A DNA stretch of 64,000 nucleotides from Salmonirosea aquatica. GTDB taxonomy: Bacteria > Bacteroidota > Bacteroidia > Cytophagales > Spirosomataceae. Shown piece by piece: positions 17,412 through 25,626 of this stretch; position 1 is the first letter of the stretch, and the number at the start of each line of letters is the position of its first letter. The DNA is taken from positions 1,612,001 through 1,676,000 of the forward strand of contig NZ_WHLY01000002.1 in assembly GCF_009296315.1 (NCBI RefSeq). The letters run 5' to 3'. The notes beneath the pieces are model-generated. The model made no database searches and was not told where the DNA came from. It saw only the letters and a program-made list of their open reading frames with translations. The position numbers were made by a program, and so were the translations under genes.

Positions 17412-20400
17412 CTACTTAGCGGTTTTCGCCACATCTTCCTTCACGACCTTCATCACGCCATTCATCAACCGCCAGTGACCGGGGAAGGTACACACGTAGG
17501 GATAATCACCCAGCGTGGCGGGGGCTATGAATTTCAAACGGTAGGTCTGGTCGGGGTTGACCAGCGGCGTGGAAGCAATGATCTGCGGGATATCGGGTAC
17601 GTAGTTTTTCTCTGCTCCGTCCTTGGCCGTAATTAGTTTGTCGGCGGCGGCTCCGATGATTTCCATCGTCTTGGGCTTGCCGATGACGACGTTGTGCTGC
17701 ATGGCGTCGGGATTCTCAAAGATAATCTCTACGGGCTTTCCGGCGGTTACCGTGAATTGCGTCAGATCATATTTCAACGCTTCGCGAATGGCTTTGATAC
17801 GAATCACCTGCACGTTGGGATCGGCAGCTTCCATATCCTTCATCCCGAACGATTCCATGAAGGCCGTCATGCGGCCCGACAGGTCAGAAGGTACCCCCTC
17901 TTTCAAACTGGCCAGCAATTCCCGGGCTTCGGGGGAGGCGGTTTCTTTGCGCTTAACATTCCAGCCGTTCAGAATGCCCTTGGTGATTGCAAATTTCCCG
18001 TCAGAATCCAGATTCTGCGCGGTTTTGAGCAAATCCATCACGGCACTGGCATCGGCATACGACGCATAACTACGGGCGGCGCGTTCCAGCGCGAAATCCG
18101 ACAGCAATTGCGGGCGACGTACCTCAAAGGTCTTGCTAAATACGTTGTTACGCTCGTCGGCTTCGTCCACGGCGTTGTCCTGGTCGATGGTTGCCGTCAC
18201 GGTTACTTTCCCGGCTTGTTCGGCCGTAAAACCAAAACCCGCGTTCCAGGGACCGTTGTTTCCCTCCGCCAGATCCACCTTTTCACCTGGTGCCAGTCCT
18301 TTGTCCAGTTTCCGGCTGATGTAATTCAATTCCAGTCCACTGCCGCGAATGGCTACGGTTACCACAGGTACCTTTTCTTTGGGAATGGCCACGGTACTTT
18401 GGTTGACGATCTGCAACGTAATACGAGCGTACTCCCGCACAAAAGGACTGGATGGTCCCAGGGTGATGTTGGTAATGGCCAGGTCGGGCTTGCCATCCGC
18501 CAGCTTGGTTTCTTTCATAGCATGCTGGGTGTGATCCATGCCTGCATGGTCCATCGTGGCCATGGTAGAAGCCTTGGCGCGCTGTCCCGCCGAAGCCAGT
18601 CGCTTCGCCAGGTACTTCTGCCGGATCGCACCGTCATGGGCATTCATCACTACCGCAAAGGCGTCGGGTAGCCAGCGGTCGTCGGCTTCCTTGTATTCAT
18701 CGATCCGCGCCAGCAGTGCGTTTTCTACGGCGGGGCTTAGCGGCGTTTCGGTAAAGGCCAGCAAGGAATTCAGTACCACCAGGGGCTCTTTATCGTGCAA
18801 AGCATCCACACTGAGGAGCGCCTGAGCCGTGGCGGCATTTTTGGGAAGTACCTTAATGGCATTCTTGCGCACGGCCGCACTCGGGTGACGCAGGGCAGCC
18901 GTGGCGGCTTCCAAACCGGGTCCATCATTGACCGCCCCAAGGCCGTGGAGTGTCCACAACGCGTGGATAGCCGCCGGATTCAGACCGATTTCATCTACCG
19001 AATTATCTTTTACCAAAGCGATCAATTGGGGTACCACATCTTTATTGCCGCGCTCCACCAGCAACCGCTGCGCGTGCATCCGCCACAACATATTGGTATT
19101 TTTCAACGTAGCCACCAATTGGGCAGGATTGTTTTTATCCAGCGCAATGGGCGTATAAGCCGGAGCATTTTTCCAGCCAACCCGGTATAACCGCCCGTGG
19201 GTATAATCGCGGAGATCGGTATCGTAGGCGTTTCCGCCCCCGTTGTCGAATCCTTTGGGGGTAGGGTTATGTTGAATGATAAAGCTATACCAGTCAGCTA
19301 CCCACACGGCCCCATCGGGACCTACCTCAGCGAAGACGGGCGACACCCATTCGTCGGCCCCCGCCAGCAGGTTGAAGTCGGCGGCATCCTGGTAGTCGGT
19401 ACCTTGTTTCACCATATTGTTCTGATGCAGCACGTGGCCTGTAGGTTCCGATACGAAGGCCACGCTGTTCCAGTAATGCTTCGGGAAAGCACGGGCCGTA
19501 TAGAAATTGTGACCAGCCGCCGCCGTGAAACCACCGAACACGTCTACCTGACGTACCTTGGGTGTGATGGGTTTCATATCCTTGTGCGTGTCCGTGCTGC
19601 GACCGCCGTTGTCGATCTTGCTGTCTCCAAAATACCGGCTGGGAATGGCCATGTACCAACCATGCGAATTATTGGCCGTAGAGCCGAACAGATCGCCCGC
19701 TTCATTGAAGCCCAGTCCCCAAGTATTGTTCGAGGTACGCGTCATAATTTCCATGTCGGAGCCGTCGGGGCGGAAACGGTACAGCGCCTGACCAAAGTTC
19801 AGACTGTCTTTGTCCCCAAACTTGCCTTTGTAGCCCGAGTACCCTACCGCGCCATAGACCCAGTTGTCGAAGCCATAATGCAGGTTGGAAGGCCCGGCGT
19901 GGGTGTCGAAGGTACCAAAACCCGAGAATAGGATTTTCTTCACATCGGCCTTGTCATCGCCGTCGGTATCCTGCAAAAAGAGCATGTGCGGCGCCTGCGA
20001 TACGATGAGACCACCATTGGCAAACACCATGCCCGTGGGAATACTCAGGCCTTCGGCAAAGCGGGTGAATTTATCAGCCTTGCCGTCTTTGTTCGTATCC
20101 TCACAAATCAGAATGTAATCGCTGCCGCCGGTTTCCTTACGTTCGTTGGGATAGTCTTTGGTGATCAGTACGAACATTCTTCCTTTTTCGTCCCAGGCCA
20201 GCGCGATGGGGTGCATGACGTCCGGCTCATGGGCAAAAACATCCAGCGTAAAATCCACCGGTATCTGAATGTGCTTCACCGATTCCTCGGGTGACAGTGG
20301 TAGTTGCTGCATCTGCGGGCCCGGCCGCTGCTCGTAGTTGGGCAGTTTGGCTACCCGATACTCAAACGGCTTGGGGTTGAGCGCTTCGTGGGCCTTGCGC

Positions 20401-21146
20401 GCTTCGTCACTTACTGCCCACATAATTCCTTTCTCGATCAGATTCTGGAATCCCGGCTGATTCCAGGTACGCTCATCGTGGCCATAAGCCGTGTAGAATA
20501 CCTTTCCTTTACCGTGGGTACGTACCCAGGTGTAGGGTTCCCTCGTAACGCCCGGTTTGTCCTTGGCCTGATCGGGCTGAATGATCCGCTCGGTCAGGAT
20601 GATATTATCAGGTTGCAGTTTTTCGTGCAGGTAGGTTTCGTCCCAGGTTTTGAACGGTTCGACGCCCGCCAGCGCGGGGTGGTCGGGCTTCACCCACACG
20701 GGCTGAATCGTATCCATCGTATGCCGCCAGAACTGACCGCCGATCAGCTTCACTACCTCAGGATTATTCCTGAAACAATAGGAAGCGCAGTGGATAGGCA
20801 AGAAACCTTTACCTCCCGCCACAAAGTCCAATAAGGCGTTGGCCTGCGCCGGGGCAATACTGTCCCAATTGGCGTACAGCAGCAGGGCATCGTATTTGCC
20901 CAGCGTCTGCGGATTCAGGTCCGTAAGCTTATCGGTATAGGTAAAGTTGATACCCTTGCTGCCCATAGCCTCCATGAGCTTGGGCACAAAGTCGATGGGC
21001 CGGTGGTGGCCGTTGTCACCCAGGAAGAGTACCTCCAACCGCCGCGGCTTGTTGGCTTCCTGCTTGTCGGTTTGGGTTACACCCGACGTGCGGGCGCAGG
21101 CCCCAAACAGGGACAAGGCCAGTAAGAAGAGGACAATACGTTTCAT
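17412..21146 (-). CDS. Multidomain lipoprotein: ThuA, sorbosone-dehydrogenase propeller, HEAT, CARDB and azurin-like cupredoxin
   Basis: 1244 residues from ATG 21146; lipobox LFGAC predicts outer-envelope anchoring. Residues about 35-250 are ThuA-like (LFLGDNGHHRP, LPIHCASYCF, KVFYTAYGHDERTW). About 290-640 form a glucose/sorbosone dehydrogenase-type propeller (DTNKDGKADKF, WGLGFNEAGDLFGST, PDGAVWVADWY). HEAT-like helices follow to about 840, then a Met/His stretch at 865-877, a CARDB-type sandwich (DLAITNITL to DEADERNNVF) near 890-1010, and a C-terminal cupredoxin with His1151, Cys1219, His1224 and Met1228, spaced as in azurin. It probably oxidises a sugar in the periplasm and hands electrons to its own type-1 copper. 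It heads a possible operon with the genes up to 23220. Confidence 0.88.
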   Translation of the reverse strand: MKRIVLFLLALSLFGACARTSGVTQTDKQEANKPRRLEVLFLGDNGHHRPIDFVPKLMEAMGSKGINFTYTDKLTDLNPQTLGKYDALLLYANWDSIAPAQANALLDFVAGGKGFLPIHCASYCFRNNPEVVKLIGGQFWRHTMDTIQPVWVKPDHPALAGVEPFKTWDETYLHEKLQPDNIILTERIIQPDQAKDKPGVTREPYTWVRTHGKGKVFYTAYGHDERTWNQPGFQNLIEKGIMWAVSDEARKAHEALNPKPFEYRVAKLPNYEQRPGPQMQQLPLSPEESVKHIQIPVDFTLDVFAHEPDVMHPIALAWDEKGRMFVLITKDYPNERKETGGSDYILICEDTNKDGKADKFTRFAEGLSIPTGMVFANGGLIVSQAPHMLFLQDTDGDDKADVKKILFSGFGTFDTHAGPSNLHYGFDNWVYGAVGYSGYKGKFGDKDSLNFGQALYRFRPDGSDMEIMTRTSNNTWGLGFNEAGDLFGSTANNSHGWYMAIPSRYFGDSKIDNGGRSTDTHKDMKPITPKVRQVDVFGGFTAAAGHNFYTARAFPKHYWNSVAFVSEPTGHVLHQNNMVKQGTDYQDAADFNLLAGADEWVSPVFAEVGPDGAVWVADWYSFIIQHNPTPKGFDNGGGNAYDTDLRDYTHGRLYRVGWKNAPAYTPIALDKNNPAQLVATLKNTNMLWRMHAQRLLVERGNKDVVPQLIALVKDNSVDEIGLNPAAIHALWTLHGLGAVNDGPGLEAATAALRHPSAAVRKNAIKVLPKNAATAQALLSVDALHDKEPLVVLNSLLAFTETPLSPAVENALLARIDEYKEADDRWLPDAFAVVMNAHDGAIRQKYLAKRLASAGQRAKASTMATMDHAGMDHTQHAMKETKLADGKPDLAITNITLGPSSPFVREYARITLQIVNQSTVAIPKEKVPVVTVAIRGSGLELNYISRKLDKGLAPGEKVDLAEGNNGPWNAGFGFTAEQAGKVTVTATIDQDNAVDEADERNNVFSKTFEVRRPQLLSDFALERAARSYASYADASAVMDLLKTAQNLDSDGKFAITKGILNGWNVKRKETASPEARELLASLKEGVPSDLSGRMTAFMESFGMKDMEAADPNVQVIRIKAIREALKYDLTQFTVTAGKPVEIIFENPDAMQHNVVIGKPKTMEIIGAAADKLITAKDGAEKNYVPDIPQIIASTPLVNPDQTYRLKFIAPATLGDYPYVCTFPGHWRLMNGVMKVVKEDVAKTAK

Positions 21147-21232
21147 AGTTTTTATTATTAAAATTGTTTTTGCTGTATTATTTCCTAGTTTTCGTCTGCG
21201 ACGCGAACCAGATTGTGTAAGACGGCCACATC

Positions 21233-22354
21233 TCACGGGTTCTTGAAATCCGGTACCTGGATGATCTTCCCGCCCTGCATCGCCGACTCATGTGCCAGAA
21301 TCCCCACACTGGTCCAGTTGGCCGACTGCGCCGCGTTGGGGAACGGGTCGCGATCCTCGATCAGAGCCGAGATAAACTCATGCGCCAGGTGCGGATGCGA
21401 GCCGCCGTGGCCGCCACCCTGCACAAACGAAAGGTGTGCCTTCTCACCGGCATCATATACCCCACGGCCCGTAAAGGATTGTATTTCCTCGGGCAGCAGG
21501 TGCGCATAATCAGGCGTTTCGACCCGCTCGGGAATCTCGGGCTCAGGTTTCTTGGCGGTGTGAATCACCGGATGTTCGCCTTCAATCAACGGCCACTCGA
21601 ACGATTTCTTACTACCGTATACCTCGAAGCTTTCGCGGTACTGCCGGGCGGTGTCAAACAGCGAACGGTACACATAGGCCGACAAGTCGCTATCCTTGAA
21701 TTTGATATGGGCCGATTCTACGGCAAACGGCGAATTATGGATTTTCACCAGATCCTCGCTGATGGTACCCGAGCCAAAGCAGGAAACATACTCGGCTTCC
21801 AGCCTGAGTAGTCCGGCCACGGGTCCCACGCAGTGCGTGGCGTAGTGCATCGGCGGTAAGCCGGGCCAATAGTCGGGCCAGCCTTCCATATCCTGCTGGT
21901 GGCTGGCTTTCAGGAACTGTACTTTCCCCAATTCCCCTTTTTCGTATAACTCTTTGACAAAAAGGAATTCGCGGGCGTAGACTACCGTTTCCATCATCAT
22001 ATATTTCAGGCCGGTTTCCTGACAGACCTTCACAATCTCCATGCAGTCTTCCACCGAAGTAGCCATGGGTACCGTACACGCCACATGTTTACCCGCCCGC
22101 AAAGCTTTCAACGTCTGCTCGGCGTGGTTGGGAATGGGTGAGTTGATGTGTACGGCATCCACTTTGGGATCGGCCAGCAGTTCATCGTAGCTGGTGTAAC
22201 GTACATCGATTCCAAATTCGTCGCCCACGGCGTTGAGTTTCGATTCGGTGCGCTGGCAGATAGCGTACATATTGGCGTGGGGATGCCGCTGATAGATGGG
22301 AATGAACTCGGCCCCAAATCCCAGACCGACAATGGCAATGTTAATTTGTTTCAT
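21233..22354 (-). CDS. Gfo/Idh/MocA family oxidoreductase with altered EKP motif
   Basis: 373 residues, cytosolic, no leader. The Rossmann start IAIVGLGFGAEFIPIY and the dinucleotide-domain end AVHINSPIPNHAEQTLKALRAGKHV are clear. The usual EKP motif after GKHV is ACTVP here, so the conserved lysine that contacts nicotinamide and substrate is missing. The C-terminal domain has PPMHYATHCVGPV, the usual histidine region. Family members oxidise or isomerise sugars and inositols with NAD(P). Loss of the lysine suggests either unusual chemistry or a binding role. It lies between the ThuA-azurin gene and the epimerase gene, same strand, gaps of 86 and 26 bp. Confidence 0.85.
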   Translation of the reverse strand: MKQINIAIVGLGFGAEFIPIYQRHPHANMYAICQRTESKLNAVGDEFGIDVRYTSYDELLADPKVDAVHINSPIPNHAEQTLKALRAGKHVACTVPMATSVEDCMEIVKVCQETGLKYMMMETVVYAREFLFVKELYEKGELGKVQFLKASHQQDMEGWPDYWPGLPPMHYATHCVGPVAGLLRLEAEYVSCFGSGTISEDLVKIHNSPFAVESAHIKFKDSDLSAYVYRSLFDTARQYRESFEVYGSKKSFEWPLIEGEHPVIHTAKKPEPEIPERVETPDYAHLLPEEIQSFTGRGVYDAGEKAHLSFVQGGGHGGSHPHLAHEFISALIEDRDPFPNAAQSANWTSVGILAHESAMQGGKIIQVPDFKNP

Positions 22355-22380
22355 TGGAATTAAATAGTAATCAGGTGGTT

Positions 22381-23220
22381 TTACAAAGTTGGACAGAGGG
22401 TATTGGCTTTTATGAAAGCCAACCCATCGCGCATGAGTTGTTCTTCGGAATCGAACATCTTACGCCAGATGTTGGCAGCGGGTAGCTTCGGGCTGAATGC
22501 CTCGATGCTCAGCCAGCCGTCGTACTGTATATCCTGAATGGCCTGAAATACGCCCGGCCAGGCCACGTTACCTTTACCGGGCGTGGATCGGTCATTTTCG
22601 GACAATTGGATAAATGAGATTCGGTCGCCCATGGTACGGATACAGTCGCCGATGTTTTTTTCCTCGATATTGGCATGAAAGGTGTCGAACATGATCCGGC
22701 AGGCCGGATGGTTCACCTCATCCACGAAGCGGATCAGGTCGTCACCGCAGCTGGTCAGGTAGGTTTCGAAGCGATTGAGGTACTCCATACCTAGTCCCAC
22801 ACCCTGATTCTGGGCATATTCCGACAGGTTTTGAATACCTTCTACTCCCCATTTCCATTCTTCGCTGGTGGCAGGTTGGCCCGTGAATACGCTCAGGGCT
22901 GCGTTGAAAGGTCCCATCAGGTTTTTGGCTCCCAGTACCACGGCACAATCCACGCTACGTTTCAATGTTTCCAGCGCATGGGCGCGAACGCTGGCATCGG
23001 GACTAATCAGATTGGTGTCGGCACCGCAGAACGTATCCGCTTCGCGGTGCAGGCCCATTTCGTCCAGCCGTTTACGCCAGCCGTGCCAGGCATCGGGATC
23101 GGGATTAAAGACGGGTACCTCCACTCCTTCAAACCCGATTTCCTGAATCAGATCAAGCACCGGAAAAAGGCTTTCATCCACCTGGGTCCCCCATAGAAGG
23201 AGGTTCATGCTGTATTTCAT
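22381..23220 (-). CDS. Sugar phosphate isomerase/epimerase (AP endonuclease 2-like TIM barrel)
   Basis: 279 residues, cytosolic. The TIM-barrel isomerase pattern is plain: GFEGVEVPVFNPD near residue 29, GLGMEYLNRFETY near 140 with the first metal-ligand glutamate, MFDTFHANIEE near 175, HIS region RISFIQLSENDR, and GWLSIEAFSP near 235 with the last glutamate. These match the D-psicose/D-tagatose 3-epimerase and xylose-isomerase-like group, which use one divalent metal. Beside Gfo/Idh/MocA and ThuA genes it probably processes a keto-sugar released from glycosides. It is the first gene of the minus-strand run, divergent from the AraC regulator. Confidence 0.87.
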   Translation of the reverse strand: MKYSMNLLLWGTQVDESLFPVLDLIQEIGFEGVEVPVFNPDPDAWHGWRKRLDEMGLHREADTFCGADTNLISPDASVRAHALETLKRSVDCAVVLGAKNLMGPFNAALSVFTGQPATSEEWKWGVEGIQNLSEYAQNQGVGLGMEYLNRFETYLTSCGDDLIRFVDEVNHPACRIMFDTFHANIEEKNIGDCIRTMGDRISFIQLSENDRSTPGKGNVAWPGVFQAIQDIQYDGWLSIEAFSPKLPAANIWRKMFDSEEQLMRDGLAFIKANTLCPTL

Positions 23221-23225
23221 AAGAG

Positions 23226-23257
23226 GGCTGTCAGCTAATGGCTGTTAGCCACTAACG
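23226..23257. repeat. Degenerate heptad repeat (TGGC class)
   Basis: Units GGCTGTC, AGCTAAT, GGCTGTT, AGCCACT at exact 7-bp spacing lie between the epimerase start and the AraC promoter. The rest of 23258-23426 shows only AT-rich sequence. Confidence 0.6.
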
Positions 23258-23426
23258 TTTTTTTAATACTCAATTTAGCTAAATCATCCGTTCGCGGCCA
23301 TTTCAATTAAAGCCCTGATTAGTAGTCATGGGCTATCGGCCGTTTACCTCTGCAATTTTTCAAAGTACAATTTTACAACAATAAAATGCTACATACTTTA
23401 CGAGATTTGATTAGTATTGACTTGAT

Positions 23427-23460
23427 TTTGACTTCTAATAAAAAGAATGAAATATTTTTG
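23427..23460 (+). promoter_or_regulatory. Candidate promoter of the AraC-type regulator
   Basis: TTTG at 23427-23430 and a full-consensus TATTTTTG at 23453-23460 are spaced by 22 bp. The ATG at 23478 is 17 bp downstream, giving a very short leader. Confidence 0.45.
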
Positions 23461-23477
23461 AGCAATATTTAGCTACC

Positions 23478-24353
23478 ATGAAACCTGCACTTCTCAAAAA
23501 CATCGAAAGCCCAACAGCTTCACTGACTATCCAGCAGCTTGAAGAGCCACATTTTGATCCCAATTGGCATTTTCATCCCCATTATCAGCTTTTTACGGTC
23601 CTGGAAGGTACGGGCAGCCGGTTGATCGGGGATTCCATCCGGCCCTTTGAGGCGGGCGACACGGTATTTTTGGGTCCCGACATACCGCATTTATGGCGCA
23701 GTGAGGCTACTTACTTTGAGAAGGAAAGTACCCAAAAGACCCGCGGGATTGTGCTTTATTTTCAGGAGGATTTTCTGGGAAAGGAATTCCTGGCCAAATC
23801 GGAGTTACACCCGGTAGAGCAGTTGCTCCGGGAATCGAAGCGCGGCATCGCCTACTCCGGAAAAGCCCGCACCGCCATTGTAAGCACACTGGGCAAGCTG
23901 CTGGTCAGCGATGGTTTTGAACGCATTATCGGGCTACTGAAGCTTCTCAACACCCTAGCCCATAGCACCGAAGGCCAGCCCATCACAAGCCACAATTATA
24001 CGAACACATACAAGGTATCCGAAACGGAACGCATGCAAAAGGTACATAACTACGTGTGGCAACATTTCAAAGACGATATCCGGCTGGGCGAAGCGGCGTC
24101 GCTGGCGGGTATGAGTGAGGCCGCTTTTTGTCGGTATTTCCGCGCCCGGGCCAACAAGACTTTCACCGATTACGTTAGCGAAATCCGCATTGGTCACGCC
24201 ACTAAACTTCTGTTGGATACCTCCTGGACTATCTCCCAGATCGCCTACGAAAGCGGCTTCGACACGCTCTCCAATTTCAACCGGAATTTCAAGAAGCTCA
24301 CCCGCCAGACACCGCGCGAATACCGGAGTACCTACCGAACTTCGGTGCAGTAG
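23478..24353 (+). CDS. AraC family transcriptional regulator with cupin sensor
   Basis: 291 residues. Residues about 18-100 form a cupin (HFDPNWHFHPHYQLFTVLEGTGSRLIGD, then FEAGDTVFLGPDIPHLWRS). Residues about 185-285 hold the two AraC helix-turn-helix units: RLGEAASLAGMSEAAFCRYFRA and SQIAYESGFDTLSNFNRNFKKLTRQTPREYR. Such regulators sense a sugar through the cupin and activate nearby catabolic genes. It is divergent from the epimerase-oxidoreductase-ThuA run and upstream of three further sugar oxidoreductase and transporter genes, so it is the likely local regulator of either or both (inference). Confidence 0.9.
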   Translation: MKPALLKNIESPTASLTIQQLEEPHFDPNWHFHPHYQLFTVLEGTGSRLIGDSIRPFEAGDTVFLGPDIPHLWRSEATYFEKESTQKTRGIVLYFQEDFLGKEFLAKSELHPVEQLLRESKRGIAYSGKARTAIVSTLGKLLVSDGFERIIGLLKLLNTLAHSTEGQPITSHNYTNTYKVSETERMQKVHNYVWQHFKDDIRLGEAASLAGMSEAAFCRYFRARANKTFTDYVSEIRIGHATKLLLDTSWTISQIAYESGFDTLSNFNRNFKKLTRQTPREYRSTYRTSVQ

Positions 24354-24622
24354 AGTAGGGATAAAATACTTATCATAATCCACAAGGGTTATTTCGGCAT
24401 ATAAGCATAAGCATGGTACGTAAGTTAAGAGCCATCTTACTGCGCACCTGATTCTAACCCCTTACTTGAAAAAAGATTCTTAAACTAGCCTACTTCGCCT
24501 GGTTCTCCGTACTAGTGGCAGGACCACTTTAAAGGTAGAGACGGGCCTTTGATGCCTTTGTGAGAGTATCTGCCAACTTTTATCGTCACATTTACGACTC
24601 TATTCAGTACCTTCCGAACCTT

Positions 24623-25624
24623 ATGGAAAACGCATTCTCCCGTCGGAGCTTCATGAAAACCGCCGCCGTTACGGGGCTCGGACTTTCTCAACTTAGTTTT
24701 TCTGATCCCAGGTACCTGGCGGGTAAGCGGATCGGGATTATCGGCCTGGATACTTCGCACAGCGTAGCATTCACCAAAGTACTCAATGCGGCCGAACCCG
24801 ATGCAACCTACCAGGGCTACCGTGTGGTGGCGGCCTATCCGCAGGGTAGCAAGGATATCGAGTCGAGCGTCAAGCGCATTCCTGAATATACCGAGACCGT
24901 CAAAAAGCTGGGTGTCGAGATTGTGGATTCCATTGCGGATCTGCTGACCAAAGTCGATGTGGTACTGCTGGAAACCAACGACGGACGGCGACATCTCGAA
25001 CAAGTGATTCCGGTCCTGAAAGCGGGCAAGCGCGTATTTGTGGACAAGCCCATCGCGGGTTCATTGGCCGATGCCGTTGCCATTTTTGAGGCTTCCAAAC
25101 GATATAATGTACCCTTGTTTTCGGCCTCATCGCTACGCTACATCAAAGGCGTGGAGGGGCTGGATAAAGGTACGGTCGTTGGGGCCGATACATTCAGCCC
25201 GGCTGTACTGGAGAAAACCCATCCCGATTTGTTCTGGTACGGCGTGCATGGCGTCGAAACGCTGTTTACCGTAATGGGCACGGGTTGTAAAAGTGTGGAA
25301 CGCATCCATACCGACCTAACCGACATTGTGGTAGGTACCTGGGGCGATGGCCGCGTGGGTACCTTCCGGGGTACCCGCTCGGGTAAGCACGAGTATGGCG
25401 GGACGGTATTCACCCAAAATGGCAATATCGTGCTGGGGCCCTACGCGGGCTACGAACCACTTTTGAAAGAGATCATCCAATTTTTTGAAACAGGTACCCC
25501 GCCCGTTTCGGCCGCGGAAACGTTGGAAATATTTGCCTTTATGGAAGCCGCCGACGAAAGCAAGCGGCAAAACGGGGCGGCCGTCACGCTGGAAAGTGTC
25601 ATGCAGAAAGCAAAAACCAAATAG
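24623..25624 (+). CDS. Gfo/Idh/MocA family protein with Tat-like leader
   Basis: 333 residues from ATG 24623 (MENAFSRRSFMKTAAVTG), which places the twin-arginine leader SRRSF correctly; the longer frame from 24560 would bury it. The Rossmann domain shows KRIGIIGLDTSHSVAFTK and GKRVFVDKPIAGS (DKP version of EKP). The C-terminal half is shorter than usual and contains GVHGVETLFTVMG. It is probably exported folded with NAD(P) or another cofactor bound. It sits 2 bp before the next Gfo/Idh/MocA gene, so the two are almost certainly translated as a pair. The 24354-24622 stretch before it shows no gene or clear signal. Confidence 0.86.
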   Translation: MENAFSRRSFMKTAAVTGLGLSQLSFSDPRYLAGKRIGIIGLDTSHSVAFTKVLNAAEPDATYQGYRVVAAYPQGSKDIESSVKRIPEYTETVKKLGVEIVDSIADLLTKVDVVLLETNDGRRHLEQVIPVLKAGKRVFVDKPIAGSLADAVAIFEASKRYNVPLFSASSLRYIKGVEGLDKGTVVGADTFSPAVLEKTHPDLFWYGVHGVETLFTVMGTGCKSVERIHTDLTDIVVGTWGDGRVGTFRGTRSGKHEYGGTVFTQNGNIVLGPYAGYEPLLKEIIQFFETGTPPVSAAETLEIFAFMEAADESKRQNGAAVTLESVMQKAKTK

Positions 25625-25626
25625 AT

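Noticed and set aside
17694-18671. Plus-strand frames within the ThuA-azurin gene
   Set aside because: They lie opposite a continuous 1244-residue protein with several recognised domains.
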